Origin: an uncultured Prevotellaceae bacterium
GTDB taxonomy: Bacteria > Bacteroidota > Bacteroidia > Bacteroidales > Muribaculaceae
DNA length: 64,000 nucleotides
NCBI GenBank assembly: GCA_900318065.1
Contig: ONIY01000003.1
Location: 1 to 64,000, forward strand
Reading direction: 5' to 3'
Both the position numbers and the translations under genes were made by a program. This document shows positions 6,751-16,206 of this stretch, piece by piece. The notes below the pieces were generated by a model. The model was not told the origin of the DNA. It saw only the letters and a program-made list of their open reading frames with translations, and did no database searches. How positions within the stretch are numbered: the first letter of the stretch is position 1; every line of letters begins with the position of its first letter.

Positions 6751-8379
6751 ATGTTAGACCTCTTTTTTGAGACAAGCTGGGAAGTTTGCAACAAGGTTGG
6801 CGGCATCTATGCGGTGCTCTCGACCAAGGCCAAGACTTTACAGACACAATATAAAGACAAGGTGATTTTCATTGGTCCCGACTTTGGCGACAATGAGAAC
6901 AAATTCTTAGCCGAGCAGCCCACCGTGCTCGACGAGTGGCGCACACAGGCGAAATTCCCTCCCGGGATGACGGTGAAGACCGGCCGATGGCTGGTGCCTG
7001 GCAAGCCCCTGGCAGTGCTGGTGAACTACACCTCGCTCTACATCTACAAGAACGAACTCTATGCCGAGATGTGGCGCCGCTATGGCGTGGACTCGCTGCA
7101 TGGCTACGGCGACTACGACGAGTCGTGCATCTTTGCCTATGGCGCAGCGCTGGTGATCGAGAGCATCGTGGCTCACAAGAAGGCGAGCAGGGTAGTGGCA
7201 CACTTCGACGAGTGGACCACCGGCATGGGACTGCTCTATGTGAAGTCGCGACTGCCACAGGTGGCAACGGTGTTTACCACCCACGCCACCAGCATTGGGC
7301 GCAGCATCTGCGGCAACGGCAAGCCCCTCTACGACTACATGGCAGGCTACAATGGCGACCAGATGGCGCAGGAGCTGAACATGGAGTCGAAGCACTCGCT
7401 CGAGAAAAGCGCTGCCCACGAGGCCGACGTGTTCACCACCGTGAGCGACGTCACGGCGCGTGAGTGCGAGCAGCTGCTCGAGCGCAGGCCAGTGGTGACA
7501 CCCAACGCTTTTGAGCAAAACTATGTGCCCCGTGGCGCAAAATATACCGCCACACGCAAGGCGGCACGCAAGCGACTGCTCGACGTGGCAAGCGCCATGG
7601 TGGGCGACAAGATGGGCGATGACACCTTGCTCATTGCCACCAGCGGCCGCTGCGAGATGCGCAACAAGGGCATCGACCTGTATCTCGACACGATGAACGT
7701 GCTGCGCAACATGCCCGAGACTGCCCTCAGCCGCAGGATTGTGGCGTTTGTGCTGGTGCCCGGATGGACTCATGAGGCACGCTATGACCTCAAGGACGCG
7801 GTGGAGAAGCAGATGGCAGTGGGGCTGTTCAACCCCATCATCACCCACACCATCCACAACGAGGACAGCGACGCCATCTATGGCAAGATGAACTACCTGG
7901 GATTCCGCAACCAGCAGGGCTGCCAGGTGAGCGTGATATATGTGCCCAGCTACCTCAACGGCGACGACGGCATCTTCAACATGACCTACTACGACCTGCT
8001 CACGGGCTTCGACCTCTCGATTTTCCCGTCCTACTACGAGCCCTGGGGATACACCCCGCTCGAGAGCGTGGCAATGGGAGTGCCCACCATCACCACCAAT
8101 CTGGCTGGATTCGGACAGTGGGTAGAAAAAGAATTGGGCAGTGATGAAATGAAAACCGGTGTGAAGGTTATACACCGCACCGACTCCAACTATGACGAGG
8201 CGCTGAGCCAAATCGTGGACAGCGTGGTGACCGTCGACGCACTCAAGCCACGCGAGCACGACAAGCTGCGCCGTGCCGCCAAGGCCACTTCAAAGCAGGC
8301 TACATGGGATAACTTCATGAGCTACTACACCAGTGCCTATGAACTTGCCCTGAACAACGCGCAAGCACGAAACAAGTAA
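6751..8379 (+). CDS. Glycogen synthase, GT3 (eukaryote-like) family
   Basis: A 542-residue cytoplasmic glycosyltransferase that should extend alpha-1,4-glucan from a nucleotide-glucose donor. The N-terminus carries the GT3 hallmark FETSWEVCNKVGGIYAVLS (about 7-25). The catalytic C-terminal region has PSYYEPWGYTPLESVAMGVP, with E430 and E438 at the positions of the conserved glutamates of yeast and animal glycogen synthases; an arginine/lysine segment around 295-303 fits the phosphate-binding site. This family, rather than bacterial GlgA (GT5), is typical of Bacteroidota and in characterised members uses UDP-glucose. The phosphorylase gene follows after 35 bases, giving synthesis and breakdown in one transcript. 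Confidence 0.9.
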   Translation: MLDLFFETSWEVCNKVGGIYAVLSTKAKTLQTQYKDKVIFIGPDFGDNENKFLAEQPTVLDEWRTQAKFPPGMTVKTGRWLVPGKPLAVLVNYTSLYIYKNELYAEMWRRYGVDSLHGYGDYDESCIFAYGAALVIESIVAHKKASRVVAHFDEWTTGMGLLYVKSRLPQVATVFTTHATSIGRSICGNGKPLYDYMAGYNGDQMAQELNMESKHSLEKSAAHEADVFTTVSDVTARECEQLLERRPVVTPNAFEQNYVPRGAKYTATRKAARKRLLDVASAMVGDKMGDDTLLIATSGRCEMRNKGIDLYLDTMNVLRNMPETALSRRIVAFVLVPGWTHEARYDLKDAVEKQMAVGLFNPIITHTIHNEDSDAIYGKMNYLGFRNQQGCQVSVIYVPSYLNGDDGIFNMTYYDLLTGFDLSIFPSYYEPWGYTPLESVAMGVPTITTNLAGFGQWVEKELGSDEMKTGVKVIHRTDSNYDEALSQIVDSVVTVDALKPREHDKLRRAAKATSKQATWDNFMSYYTSAYELALNNAQARNK

Positions 8380-8414
8380 ATTGACTCACGAAAAATATAT
8401 TCAACTATTTATAT

Positions 8415-10970
8415 ATGAAAATCAAAGTTAGTAATTCCAATTCTCCAGTGTGGAGAAATCTTACAGTGAAAAGTGAACTGCCCGCCAAGCTCAGAAAGCT
8501 TGACGAGCTCTCAAAGAACCTGTGGTGGGTGTGGAACAGCGAGGCTAAGTCGATGTTCCATCATCTTGACCGCGAACTCTGGCGCGCCTCGGGCGAGAAC
8601 CCCGTTATGATGCTCAACAAGATGTCGGCATCAAAGCTCGAGGAACTGAGCAACAACGAGGAGCTGGTGGCTAAGATCGACACTATCTATGCCCACTTCA
8701 AGGAATATATGAAACAGCCTAACCGCAAGGAGTTCCCATCGGTGGCCTACTTCAGCATGGAGTATGGCTTGTGCAACGCTCTGAAGATTTATTCGGGCGG
8801 CCTGGGTATCCTCGCTGGTGACTATATCAAGGAGGCGAGCGACCGCCGCATCGACATGACAGCAGTGGGTTTCCTGTATCGTTATGGATATTTCACTCAA
8901 ACGCTCTCGATGGACGGACAGCAAATCGCCAACTATGAGCCACAAAACTTCAACCACCTGCCAATTGAACCAGTGATTGACAAGGACGGACAGCAGATGG
9001 TGCTCGAGGTGCCTTATCCTGGACGCGTGGTGTATGCCAACATCTGGAAGGTGAACGTGGGACGCATGAAACTGTACCTGCTCGACACCGACATCGACAA
9101 GAACAGCGACTTTGACCGCTCTATCACCCACCAGCTCTATGGTGGCGACTGGGAGAACCGCATCAAGCAGGAATACATGCTGGGCATTGGCGGTATCCTC
9201 ATGCTCAAGAAGCTGGGCATCAAGGCACAGATTTACCACTGCAACGAGGGCCACGCAGCGCTGCTCAACCTGCAGCGTCTGGTCGACTACGTTCAGGAAG
9301 AGGGTCTGAGCTTCCAGGAAGCTCTCGAGGTGGTTAGGGCTTCGTCGCTCTACACCGTGCACACTCCAGTGCCCGCCGGCCACGACTACTTCGACGAGGG
9401 TCTCTTTGGCCGCTACATGGGCGAGTTCCCTGCTAAGCTGGGCATCACCTGGAACGACCTGATGAACATGGGCCGCGAGAACCCCGACACTCAGGAGAAG
9501 TTCTCGATGAGCGTGTTTGCACTCAACACCACCCAGGAGAGCAATGGCGTGAGCTGGCTCCACGGTGAGGTGTCGAAGAAGATGTTTGCCGGCGTGTGGA
9601 AAGGCTACGCTCCCGAGGAGTCGCACGTGGGATATGTCACTAATGGCGTGCACATGCCCACATGGGCAGCGTCGGAGTGGAAGGAGTATTACGCTAAGGT
9701 GTTTGGCGCCAACTACCTCGACAAGCAGGAAGACATGGCTACATGGGCTCCTATCCAGCACGTGCCCGACGAGGAGATTTGGGACCTGCGCATGCGCCTG
9801 AAGAACAAGTTCATCAACTTCGTTAAGCGCGACTTCCGCGCCACATGGCTCAAGAACCAGGGCGATCCCACCCGCATCATGTCGATTGTCGACAAGATCA
9901 ACCCCGACGCGCTGCTCATTGGCTTCGCACGCCGCTTTGCCACCTACAAGCGCGCCCACCTGCTCTTTACCGACCTGAATCGCCTCTCGCGCATCGTCAA
10001 CAACGAGAAGTTCCCCGTGCAGTTCATCTTCGCCGGTAAGGCTCACCCCGCCGACGGCGCTGGCAAGGACCTGATTAGACGCATCGTGGAAATTTCTAAG
10101 ATGCCAGAGTTCCTGGGCAAGATTATCTTCCTGGAGAACTATGACATGACAGTGTCGAAGCGTCTCATCACTGGCGTTGACATCTGGCTCAACACCCCAA
10201 CCCGCCCACTCGAGGCTTCGGGTACCAGCGGCGAGAAGGCCGAGATGAACGGATTGCTCAACTTCTCGGTGCTCGACGGATGGTGGTATGAGGGTTATCG
10301 CGAGGGCGCCGGATGGGCTCTTACTTCGCATCGCACCTACACCGACCAGGGCATGCAGGACAAGCTCGATGCAGCTACCATCTACTCGATGCTCGAGAAC
10401 GAGATTATCCCTCTCTACTTCGCCAAGAACAGCAAGGGTTACTCACCAGAATGGATTCAGTATATCAAGAACTCCATCTCTCAGATTGCGCCCAACTACA
10501 CCATGTCGCGCATGATGAAGGACTACATCGACCGCTTCTACAGCAAGGAGGCAGCACGCAGCAAGAAACTGCGCGCCAGCAATTACGCTCTCGTGCGCGA
10601 GATCGTGGCTTGGAAGGAGCATGTTGCCGAGAACTGGGACAACGTGGCTGTTGAGGACATGCAGCTGAGCGACTCGTTCTACGACATCTCGCAAAACAAC
10701 GGCAAGGTTGAAGCCACTATTAAGCTCAACACCGCAGGGCTGGGACGCAGCGTGTGTCTCGAACTGGTTGTGTACCACAATGTTGACGGTGAGACCAAGT
10801 TCCACAGCACACTACCCATGAAGGTAGTTGCTGAGGATGGCGACATTCTCACCTATCAACTCAAGGACCGCATCAAGGACACCGGCATCTTCCGCCTCTC
10901 GTTCCGTGCCTACCCATGGAACAACAACCTGCCTAACCGTCAGGACTTTGCCTACATGAAGTGGTTCTAA
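8415..10970 (+). CDS. glgP: Alpha-glucan (glycogen) phosphorylase, GT35
   Basis: An 851-residue PLP enzyme that releases glucose-1-phosphate from alpha-glucans. It belongs to the shorter 'alpha-glucan family phosphorylase' group: it opens with a DUF3417-like stretch (LSKNLWWVWN at about 32-41, then LWRASGENPV) and an active-site strand VAYFSMEYGL near 113. The PLP site is EASGTSGEK at 600-608, with K608 the expected Schiff-base lysine, in place of EASGTGNMK of E. coli GlgP. HTPVPAGHD and GYVTNGVHMPTWA are also conserved. The ATG at 8415 lies 35 bases after the synthase stop, so the two form a glycogen operon. Confidence 0.92.
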   Translation: MKIKVSNSNSPVWRNLTVKSELPAKLRKLDELSKNLWWVWNSEAKSMFHHLDRELWRASGENPVMMLNKMSASKLEELSNNEELVAKIDTIYAHFKEYMKQPNRKEFPSVAYFSMEYGLCNALKIYSGGLGILAGDYIKEASDRRIDMTAVGFLYRYGYFTQTLSMDGQQIANYEPQNFNHLPIEPVIDKDGQQMVLEVPYPGRVVYANIWKVNVGRMKLYLLDTDIDKNSDFDRSITHQLYGGDWENRIKQEYMLGIGGILMLKKLGIKAQIYHCNEGHAALLNLQRLVDYVQEEGLSFQEALEVVRASSLYTVHTPVPAGHDYFDEGLFGRYMGEFPAKLGITWNDLMNMGRENPDTQEKFSMSVFALNTTQESNGVSWLHGEVSKKMFAGVWKGYAPEESHVGYVTNGVHMPTWAASEWKEYYAKVFGANYLDKQEDMATWAPIQHVPDEEIWDLRMRLKNKFINFVKRDFRATWLKNQGDPTRIMSIVDKINPDALLIGFARRFATYKRAHLLFTDLNRLSRIVNNEKFPVQFIFAGKAHPADGAGKDLIRRIVEISKMPEFLGKIIFLENYDMTVSKRLITGVDIWLNTPTRPLEASGTSGEKAEMNGLLNFSVLDGWWYEGYREGAGWALTSHRTYTDQGMQDKLDAATIYSMLENEIIPLYFAKNSKGYSPEWIQYIKNSISQIAPNYTMSRMMKDYIDRFYSKEAARSKKLRASNYALVREIVAWKEHVAENWDNVAVEDMQLSDSFYDISQNNGKVEATIKLNTAGLGRSVCLELVVYHNVDGETKFHSTLPMKVVAEDGDILTYQLKDRIKDTGIFRLSFRAYPWNNNLPNRQDFAYMKWF

Positions 10971-11028
10971 ACCATAACAGCATCGACATCTCAATCAAGT
11001 TATTGCAAAAGATATAATCAAGTGACAA

Positions 11029-11073
11029 CACCTCCCCTAAACTAGGGGAGGTGCCCGAAGGGCAGAGGGGTAT
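11029..11073. repeat. Double hairpin between convergent genes
   Basis: A perfect 11-bp stem with a three-base loop (CACCTCCCCTA-AAC-TAGGGGAGGTG, 11029-11053) runs into a second small stem (TGCCC-GAA-GGGCA). It lies between the 3' ends of the phosphorylase (plus) and the GH89 gene (minus). It may end transcription from both sides, although no T-run is present, and it resembles the hairpins at 125 and 60203, suggesting a dispersed element. Confidence 0.6.
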
Positions 11074-11227
11074 GGCAATTGCGAAATTGTTATTACTTGA
11101 GTACATCATACTCCCCCTTACCCGCTCTTTCAGCATCAATGGGCTGCGCCTCACCAATGCCAAAACAAGTTTTGCCGCTGGCTTCGGCTTGCACCATTGG
11201 TCTTCTTTTATGTTGATAATAAAGCTA

Positions 11228-13447
11228 TTAGCTCTTCTTGAGCAATTTGAATTGCTCGCCAAAGCGGTTATTAATCAGCCTGCACATCTCCAGAATGTTG
11301 CAACTCTGCATCTCATCGAAGTCATCGCCACCAAGGCCAATTCGGCTGCTGAAATATTCTGAAGTGGTGGTGGGCCACATGTCTTGTATGTCCTTGATAC
11401 GGCCATTTAACTTGCTGGTGTCGATGTCTTTGCCCTTAGAAACGGCATCAAACATCTCCTCAAGATATACAAACCACCGCTGAGCATAATAGGCCGAGAG
11501 CAATCCGCCCCAGTTGCGGCAGGCATAGTCGTTGAGGTCGCCGCCCCAGGTGGTAACGAGCCTGCGAGCATTCATCTCATAATAGTCTTTCACCTCGGGT
11601 GCTATGCCCAGGTCACGCGCTTGCTCAATCCACTTTTGCACGGTGCAGAATGGATGCTTATCATTAAGGACATCCATGTAGGACAGGATGGTAGCCATCT
11701 CCACAGCCATCTGCTGCATGGTCATGTAGTCGCGGTTGTGATAGGCGTTGTCTAGGGTTCGCTTGTCAATAAGGAACAGGTCACCAAGCAACTGTCGCCC
11801 AATCCAAATCATGTCGATGGTCATGGCGTCGGTGGTAATCTCTCGCTGCTCGAGAAGGCTGTTCCATGCCTCGAGCAGCATCTCGGGGTTATAGCGGATG
11901 GCACACCTGCCATGTTCCTTGTCGAGCTCGGGATACTGGCAGGGTAGTGGTCCGCAGAAGGTGGTGGGGCGAATGTTGAGCACGCTGTCGTAGAGCACTT
12001 TCCAGGCATGACGCACCGCCAGCGACTCGGTGCCGGCATGGCGGTCGGCAAGTTCGTTGACCACCTGATCGTCGGTCTTCTTGAAGTCCCAAGCCTTCTC
12101 AAAGATGTATTCATAGGGGAACTGCTGCACCTCAAGGCCCTCGAGGGTGGAACCAATGCCCACGAGATTGCTGCCGCCTTCTTTGAGCGCCGCCTCAAGC
12201 TTCTCGCCAGCCTGCTTAACGTTGCCCTGGATGTTGCTGTTGCCGCCAAAGTTGCCCAGGTAGCACCAGATGTAGGGCTGCCCAAAGAACCCGTCAAGGT
12301 CGCGCCACATCTCCTTGTACTCGCAATAGTAGTCGAGCATCGTCATCTTGCCCTTGGGCACGCCAGTGAGCATGGCACGGGCACGCTCGGGAGTGTAGTC
12401 CTTGCGCTGGTAATAGAGGAACCATCCCATCTGCAGCCATTCGGCCTTAGGGTCAACGGCTGTGAGACTGGAATAGATGTGACGGCTTATCTTATTAAGG
12501 TATTCAGGCTCAAAACTGGGTGGATCCATCTCGTTGAACGGGTCGATGCCATAGATATGGTCGGTGCCAAACATGCGGGTCTGCTCCTCGAGAAACATCT
12601 TCTGGATCTTGGCATAGAGAGGGTCCTCGCTGTTAAGGAAGAAAGTGCGATAAGGCTCCTCAAACTCATCCCAGGTGCTCATCGCCTTGATGTCGGCGTT
12701 GGGGTACATTTCCTTGAGACGGCGCGGCACATGCCCAGCAAAGGCAGGAAGAACTGGCCGCATGTTGAGGGCACGCTCGCGAGCAACAATCTTCTTCTGC
12801 AACTCGGCCTGCCCATCGAGCCATTCCTTGGGCAGCGGTCCGCACCAGGCGTCGATGTTTGCCATGCGGTGCCAGGGCAGGTAAACGGGCCCAGTGAAAT
12901 AGCCTCGCACTTCTTCATCGGTCATCCCCATGCGGGTCCACACATTGTACCACACAGCCTCCTGACCAGTGATGGCAAGCGGCATGTTGATGCCATTGAG
13001 CGCCATCCAGTCTATGAAGCGCTCCCAGTCGGCCCAGTCCCAGAATGGCATGGTGTAGCCAAATGTGCAATAGTTCAGGAAGAAACGCTGTGGCACTCGG
13101 GCCTCAACAGTTTCCCTGGCTGGCACATCGGGTAGGGTAGAGGGCAAGTCAACGGCAATGTCGCCATACCACGACACCGTGGTCTTGCAGTAGCGGTTAA
13201 GGTAGCGGTTCAATCCCACCGCCATGGAATTGGCATTGTTGCCCGCAATAACCACCTTGGAGCCTTGCGACTCAAGAGTGAACACGTCGTGGCCCCCAGC
13301 GGTTGATGGAATCAGCTTAAACGTGACCTTTTGCGCCAGCCGTGGCGAGATGCGCTTAGCGAGATCGCTCGCCTCGGTGATATCACTGGCCTCGACAGCC
13401 ATAGCTGCCATTAAAGCAATCGCTAATGCGATGAAAAAATGCTTCAT
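11228..13447 (-). CDS. Alpha-N-acetylglucosaminidase, GH89 (NAGLU-like)
   Basis: A 739-residue exported glycosidase; signal peptide about 1-20 (MKHFFIALAIALMAAMAVEA). A NAGLU N-terminal domain is followed by the TIM barrel (from RFFLNYCTFGYTMPFWDWADWE split over about 103-125, and INMPLAITGQEAVW) and a helical C-terminal domain. E306 in DPFNEMDPPS and E436 in GSTLEGLE fit the acid/base and nucleophile of GH89. Family members remove terminal alpha-GlcNAc, as found on gastric/duodenal mucin glycans and heparan fragments; a mucin substrate is inferred. Its ATG lies two bases after the stop codon of the DAHP synthase gene, so it is probably co-translated with it, an odd pairing. Confidence 0.92.
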   Translation of the reverse strand: MKHFFIALAIALMAAMAVEASDITEASDLAKRISPRLAQKVTFKLIPSTAGGHDVFTLESQGSKVVIAGNNANSMAVGLNRYLNRYCKTTVSWYGDIAVDLPSTLPDVPARETVEARVPQRFFLNYCTFGYTMPFWDWADWERFIDWMALNGINMPLAITGQEAVWYNVWTRMGMTDEEVRGYFTGPVYLPWHRMANIDAWCGPLPKEWLDGQAELQKKIVARERALNMRPVLPAFAGHVPRRLKEMYPNADIKAMSTWDEFEEPYRTFFLNSEDPLYAKIQKMFLEEQTRMFGTDHIYGIDPFNEMDPPSFEPEYLNKISRHIYSSLTAVDPKAEWLQMGWFLYYQRKDYTPERARAMLTGVPKGKMTMLDYYCEYKEMWRDLDGFFGQPYIWCYLGNFGGNSNIQGNVKQAGEKLEAALKEGGSNLVGIGSTLEGLEVQQFPYEYIFEKAWDFKKTDDQVVNELADRHAGTESLAVRHAWKVLYDSVLNIRPTTFCGPLPCQYPELDKEHGRCAIRYNPEMLLEAWNSLLEQREITTDAMTIDMIWIGRQLLGDLFLIDKRTLDNAYHNRDYMTMQQMAVEMATILSYMDVLNDKHPFCTVQKWIEQARDLGIAPEVKDYYEMNARRLVTTWGGDLNDYACRNWGGLLSAYYAQRWFVYLEEMFDAVSKGKDIDTSKLNGRIKDIQDMWPTTTSEYFSSRIGLGGDDFDEMQSCNILEMCRLINNRFGEQFKLLKKS

Positions 13448-13449
13448 AT

Positions 13450-14526
13450 CTATTTTTCGTTAGAGTTATCGTTCAATATGTCAAGCTGTTGTCTAACCGA
13501 CTCCTTGTGAATGGACTGCATGATGTCCTTGATGCATTGCTCGTCGATGCCCAGCTCGCCAGCCAGGGCGATGCGAGAGCGCAGGATGGAGTCGTAACGA
13601 CCAGTTTGAACCACTTGTATCTTATTGGATTTCTTGTACTTGCCTATCTCACGGCATATCGCCATGCGCTGTGCAATGATTTCGAGCAACTTGCTGTCGC
13701 ATTGGTCAATTTGGCTGCGCAAGACGTCTAAATTGTCTTCAACAGGAGTTGAATCTCTGATAATGAGCGATTTAAGAATATCTTTGAGTTCTTGAGGACA
13801 AACTTGTTGACTTGCATCGCTTAGCGCCTGCGACGGGTTGCAGTGAGACTCAATGAACAGTCCATCAAAACCCATGTCCAGGGCTTGTTGCGATAGGGTA
13901 GGGATGAGGTCGCGTTTTCCTCCCATGTGTGATGGGTCGCACAAGATGGTGAGATGGGGAATGCGGCGATGAAGTTCGATGGGTATCTGCCACTCAGGAT
14001 TGTTGCGCAAAAGACGGTGCTCATAGGTGCTGAAACCACGATGGATGGCACCAACTCTTGTTATTCCCGCATTGTAGACACGCTGCAAAGCGCCTATCCA
14101 CAGGTCGATATCGGGATTGACAGGATTTTTCACAAGTACGATGACATCGCTATGTCCCTTGAGAGCATCGGCAATCTCCTGGACAGCAAACGGATTGGTA
14201 GTGGTGCGGGCGCCTATCCACAGGATGTCGATGCCCGCCTTGAGAGCAAGAGCAACGTGCTCCTGAGTTGCCACCTCGGTAGCAACCATCATCCCGGTTT
14301 CTTCCTTCACGCGCCTGAGCCATTGCAGTCCAGCGGTGCCAACTCCCTCAAACGCCCCCGGCATGGTGCGAGGCTTCCACAATCCAGCACGAAAGATTTT
14401 TATTCCTATCTCGTTGAGCTGGCGAGCTGTGGCAAGAGTTTGTTCATGGGTCTCGGCACTGCAAGGACCAGCAATGATAACAGGCGATTGTCCTAATAAT
14501 GATGACTGAAGGGAAGTGAAATCCAT
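13450..14526 (-). CDS. DAHP synthase / chorismate mutase bifunctional enzyme
   Basis: A 358-residue cytoplasmic enzyme joining the first step of the shikimate pathway (PEP plus erythrose-4-phosphate to DAHP) to chorismate-to-prephenate conversion. Residues about 1-262 are a type I-beta (KDO8P synthase-like) DAHP synthase: GPCSAETHEQ, FRAGLWKPRTMPGAFEGVG, DPSHMGGKRDLI, IESHCNPSQA. Residues about 265-350 are an AroQ chorismate mutase helical domain (LDVLRSQIDQCDSKLLEIIAQR, read in two parts). In relatives the mutase domain gives feedback control by prephenate or phenylalanine/tyrosine. First gene of a unit with GH89; -7 and -33 boxes at 14553-14583. Confidence 0.92.
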   Translation of the reverse strand: MDFTSLQSSLLGQSPVIIAGPCSAETHEQTLATARQLNEIGIKIFRAGLWKPRTMPGAFEGVGTAGLQWLRRVKEETGMMVATEVATQEHVALALKAGIDILWIGARTTTNPFAVQEIADALKGHSDVIVLVKNPVNPDIDLWIGALQRVYNAGITRVGAIHRGFSTYEHRLLRNNPEWQIPIELHRRIPHLTILCDPSHMGGKRDLIPTLSQQALDMGFDGLFIESHCNPSQALSDASQQVCPQELKDILKSLIIRDSTPVEDNLDVLRSQIDQCDSKLLEIIAQRMAICREIGKYKKSNKIQVVQTGRYDSILRSRIALAGELGIDEQCIKDIMQSIHKESVRQQLDILNDNSNEK

Positions 14527-14552
14527 TTTTGAAATTTTTTGTTACTGAAATG

Positions 14553-14583
14553 CAAATATACACATAATATCTCATAACCCCAA
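14553..14583 (-). promoter_or_regulatory. Promoter of the DAHP synthase gene
   Basis: On the minus strand TATATTTG (14553-14560) is the -7 box, and TTG (14581-14583) lies 20 bases upstream, an expected spacing for Bacteroidota. RNA would begin about 20 bases before the ATG at 14526. Confidence 0.6.
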
Positions 14584-14850
14584 CATTATTTTGTTCTCTT
14601 TTATTCTGCAACCTGAATTATGAAAGATTGAGATAGAGGAGTGGAATATTTAGCGACTCAATGGATGTTCTCAAATATCCACACATCTTATTTAACATAA
14701 TACTGATTATAAAACAAAACAACATTAAAATAACACATGAGAGCGCAATGCAGCTGTGCAAAGGCAGTAAAACACATAAAATCAGCTTAAAATTTTGCAG
14801 AACGAATAATTAGAATTAATTTTGTGGTTAATAAACCCAACTAGTTGCTA
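14584..14850. other. AT-rich divergent intergenic region
   Basis: Between the minus-strand DAHP synthase and the plus-strand phosphatase. No gene, tRNA or strong hairpin is visible; only the promoter noted at its left side. Confidence 0.6.
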
Positions 14851-15660
14851 ATGCAATTTCTGAATTACATATTCCTATTGCTCATTGCCCTGACAATCAC
14901 AACACCTCCTTGTTATTGTCAAGATCGCTCAGACACATTATCAGCCACTGGAATAGCTAAACGAGAATTGAATATTTGCGACACCTCTTGTACAAGTGTT
15001 GAGATATTCAATGCTAAACAGCTCATTCTTCCAGGTGCTTTGATGGTCACTGGAATAATTGGAGCCATTGACCATGACAACAATCTGAATAAGTCGGTGA
15101 GAGATGCAATGACCGGACTGAGCAACGGTAAGCAATGTAAAATCGACGACTACGTGCGATTTGTGCCTTCGGCGGCGCACTTGCTGCTGGGCAGCCTGGG
15201 TGTGAAATCAAGGCACAACTTCAAGGAACGTTTCCTCATCTCGGCAACAGCCCATGGCTCGATGCTCATCTTGGGATATGGAACAAAATATGCCATTCAT
15301 GAAACTCGCCCCGACATGAGCAATAATCATTCCTTCCCCAGTGGACACGTGGCTATGGCATTCACAGGCGCCGAATTATTGCGCACAGAATACGGAACCA
15401 CCTATGGCATAGCAGGTTACGCAGTAGCCACAAGTGTCGCTCTACTGCGACTTTACAACAATAAACACTGGCTTAACGATGTGCTGATGGGCGCAGGAAT
15501 TGGAATACTTAGTGCAAGAATTGGTAATTGGTTGCTTCCCTTTGAGCGTAAGTTGTTTAAAATCAACCAGAAAAACAACTCATCTTCAAGTATTGCTATA
15601 GCCCCGTCCTACAATTCTATAGACAAGGCTTGCATGATGACACTTCATGCTGTTTTTTAG
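14851..15660 (+). CDS. PAP2-family membrane phosphatase
   Basis: About 269 residues. A signal peptide or first membrane helix (about 1-23) precedes several hydrophobic segments. The three PAP2 motifs are present: K146-x6-R153-P154 (KYAIHETRP), P163-SGH166, and R200-x5-H206-x3-D210 (RLYNNKHWLND). Such enzymes remove phosphate from lipid phosphates such as undecaprenyl pyrophosphate, phosphatidic acid or phosphatidylglycerophosphate, or dephosphorylate lipid A; the substrate cannot be told here. I start it at the ATG at 14851 rather than the TTG six bases earlier. It is monocistronic and converges on smpB. Confidence 0.85.
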   Translation: MQFLNYIFLLLIALTITTPPCYCQDRSDTLSATGIAKRELNICDTSCTSVEIFNAKQLILPGALMVTGIIGAIDHDNNLNKSVRDAMTGLSNGKQCKIDDYVRFVPSAAHLLLGSLGVKSRHNFKERFLISATAHGSMLILGYGTKYAIHETRPDMSNNHSFPSGHVAMAFTGAELLRTEYGTTYGIAGYAVATSVALLRLYNNKHWLNDVLMGAGIGILSARIGNWLLPFERKLFKINQKNNSSSSIAIAPSYNSIDKACMMTLHAVF

Positions 15661-15720
15661 GCAGTTACACCATCCAACCGGCATGGCACTACCCTACCAG
15701 CACTACTCTACTCCCCGCCT

Positions 15721-16173
15721 CTATTTCTTGAACATGCGATCCATGGCACGCTTGTCCTCACGTTCCTTTATCGACTGACGTTTGTCATACTGCTTCTTAC
15801 CACGAGCAATAGCAATGACAAGCTTGGCATAGCCCTGCTCGTTGATAAACAACCTTAAGGGGACAATCGAATAGCCAGGTTGCTGTGCTGCCTTGGCTAT
15901 CTTGTTGATCTCTTTGCGGTTAAGCAAGAGCTTGCGGTCACGGTGAGTAGAATGGTTATTATAGGAGCCATAGGAATACTCGGCAATGTACATGCCTTTA
16001 ACCCACAATTCATTGTTCTCGACCATACAATAGGTGTCGGTAAGGCCTGCCTTGCCTTGCCTGATCGACTTAATCTCGGTTCCGGTTAATACAATTCCAG
16101 CAGTGAAACTCTCAATTATCTCGTAATCAAAAGTTGCACGACGATTCTTTATGTTGATGCTTGATGTAGCCAT
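15721..16173 (-). CDS. smpB: SsrA-binding protein SmpB
   Basis: A 150-residue RNA-binding protein that brings tmRNA to stalled ribosomes for trans-translation. The OB-fold core is clear: [47 protein letters not shown] and [10 protein letters not shown], followed by the basic tail [14 protein letters not shown] at about 126-139 that enters the ribosome. Full length for the family. It lies 33 bases behind the Yip1-like gene and is probably its second cistron. No tmRNA gene is seen in the window. Confidence 0.97.
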   Translation of the reverse strand: MATSSINIKNRRATFDYEIIESFTAGIVLTGTEIKSIRQGKAGLTDTYCMVENNELWVKGMYIAEYSYGSYNNHSTHRDRKLLLNRKEINKIAKAAQQPGYSIVPLRLFINEQGYAKLVIAIARGKKQYDKRQSIKEREDKRAMDRMFKK

Positions 16174-16206
16174 TTCTATTGAATGAGAAGTAAATAATGA
16201 GTATAA

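Noticed and set aside
6907-8259. A 450-codon minus-strand frame
   Set aside because: Antisense to the GT3 glycogen synthase; shadow of its G+C-rich codons.
8631-10331. A 566-codon minus-strand frame
   Set aside because: Antisense to the glgP gene, which has a complete PLP site; no independent support.
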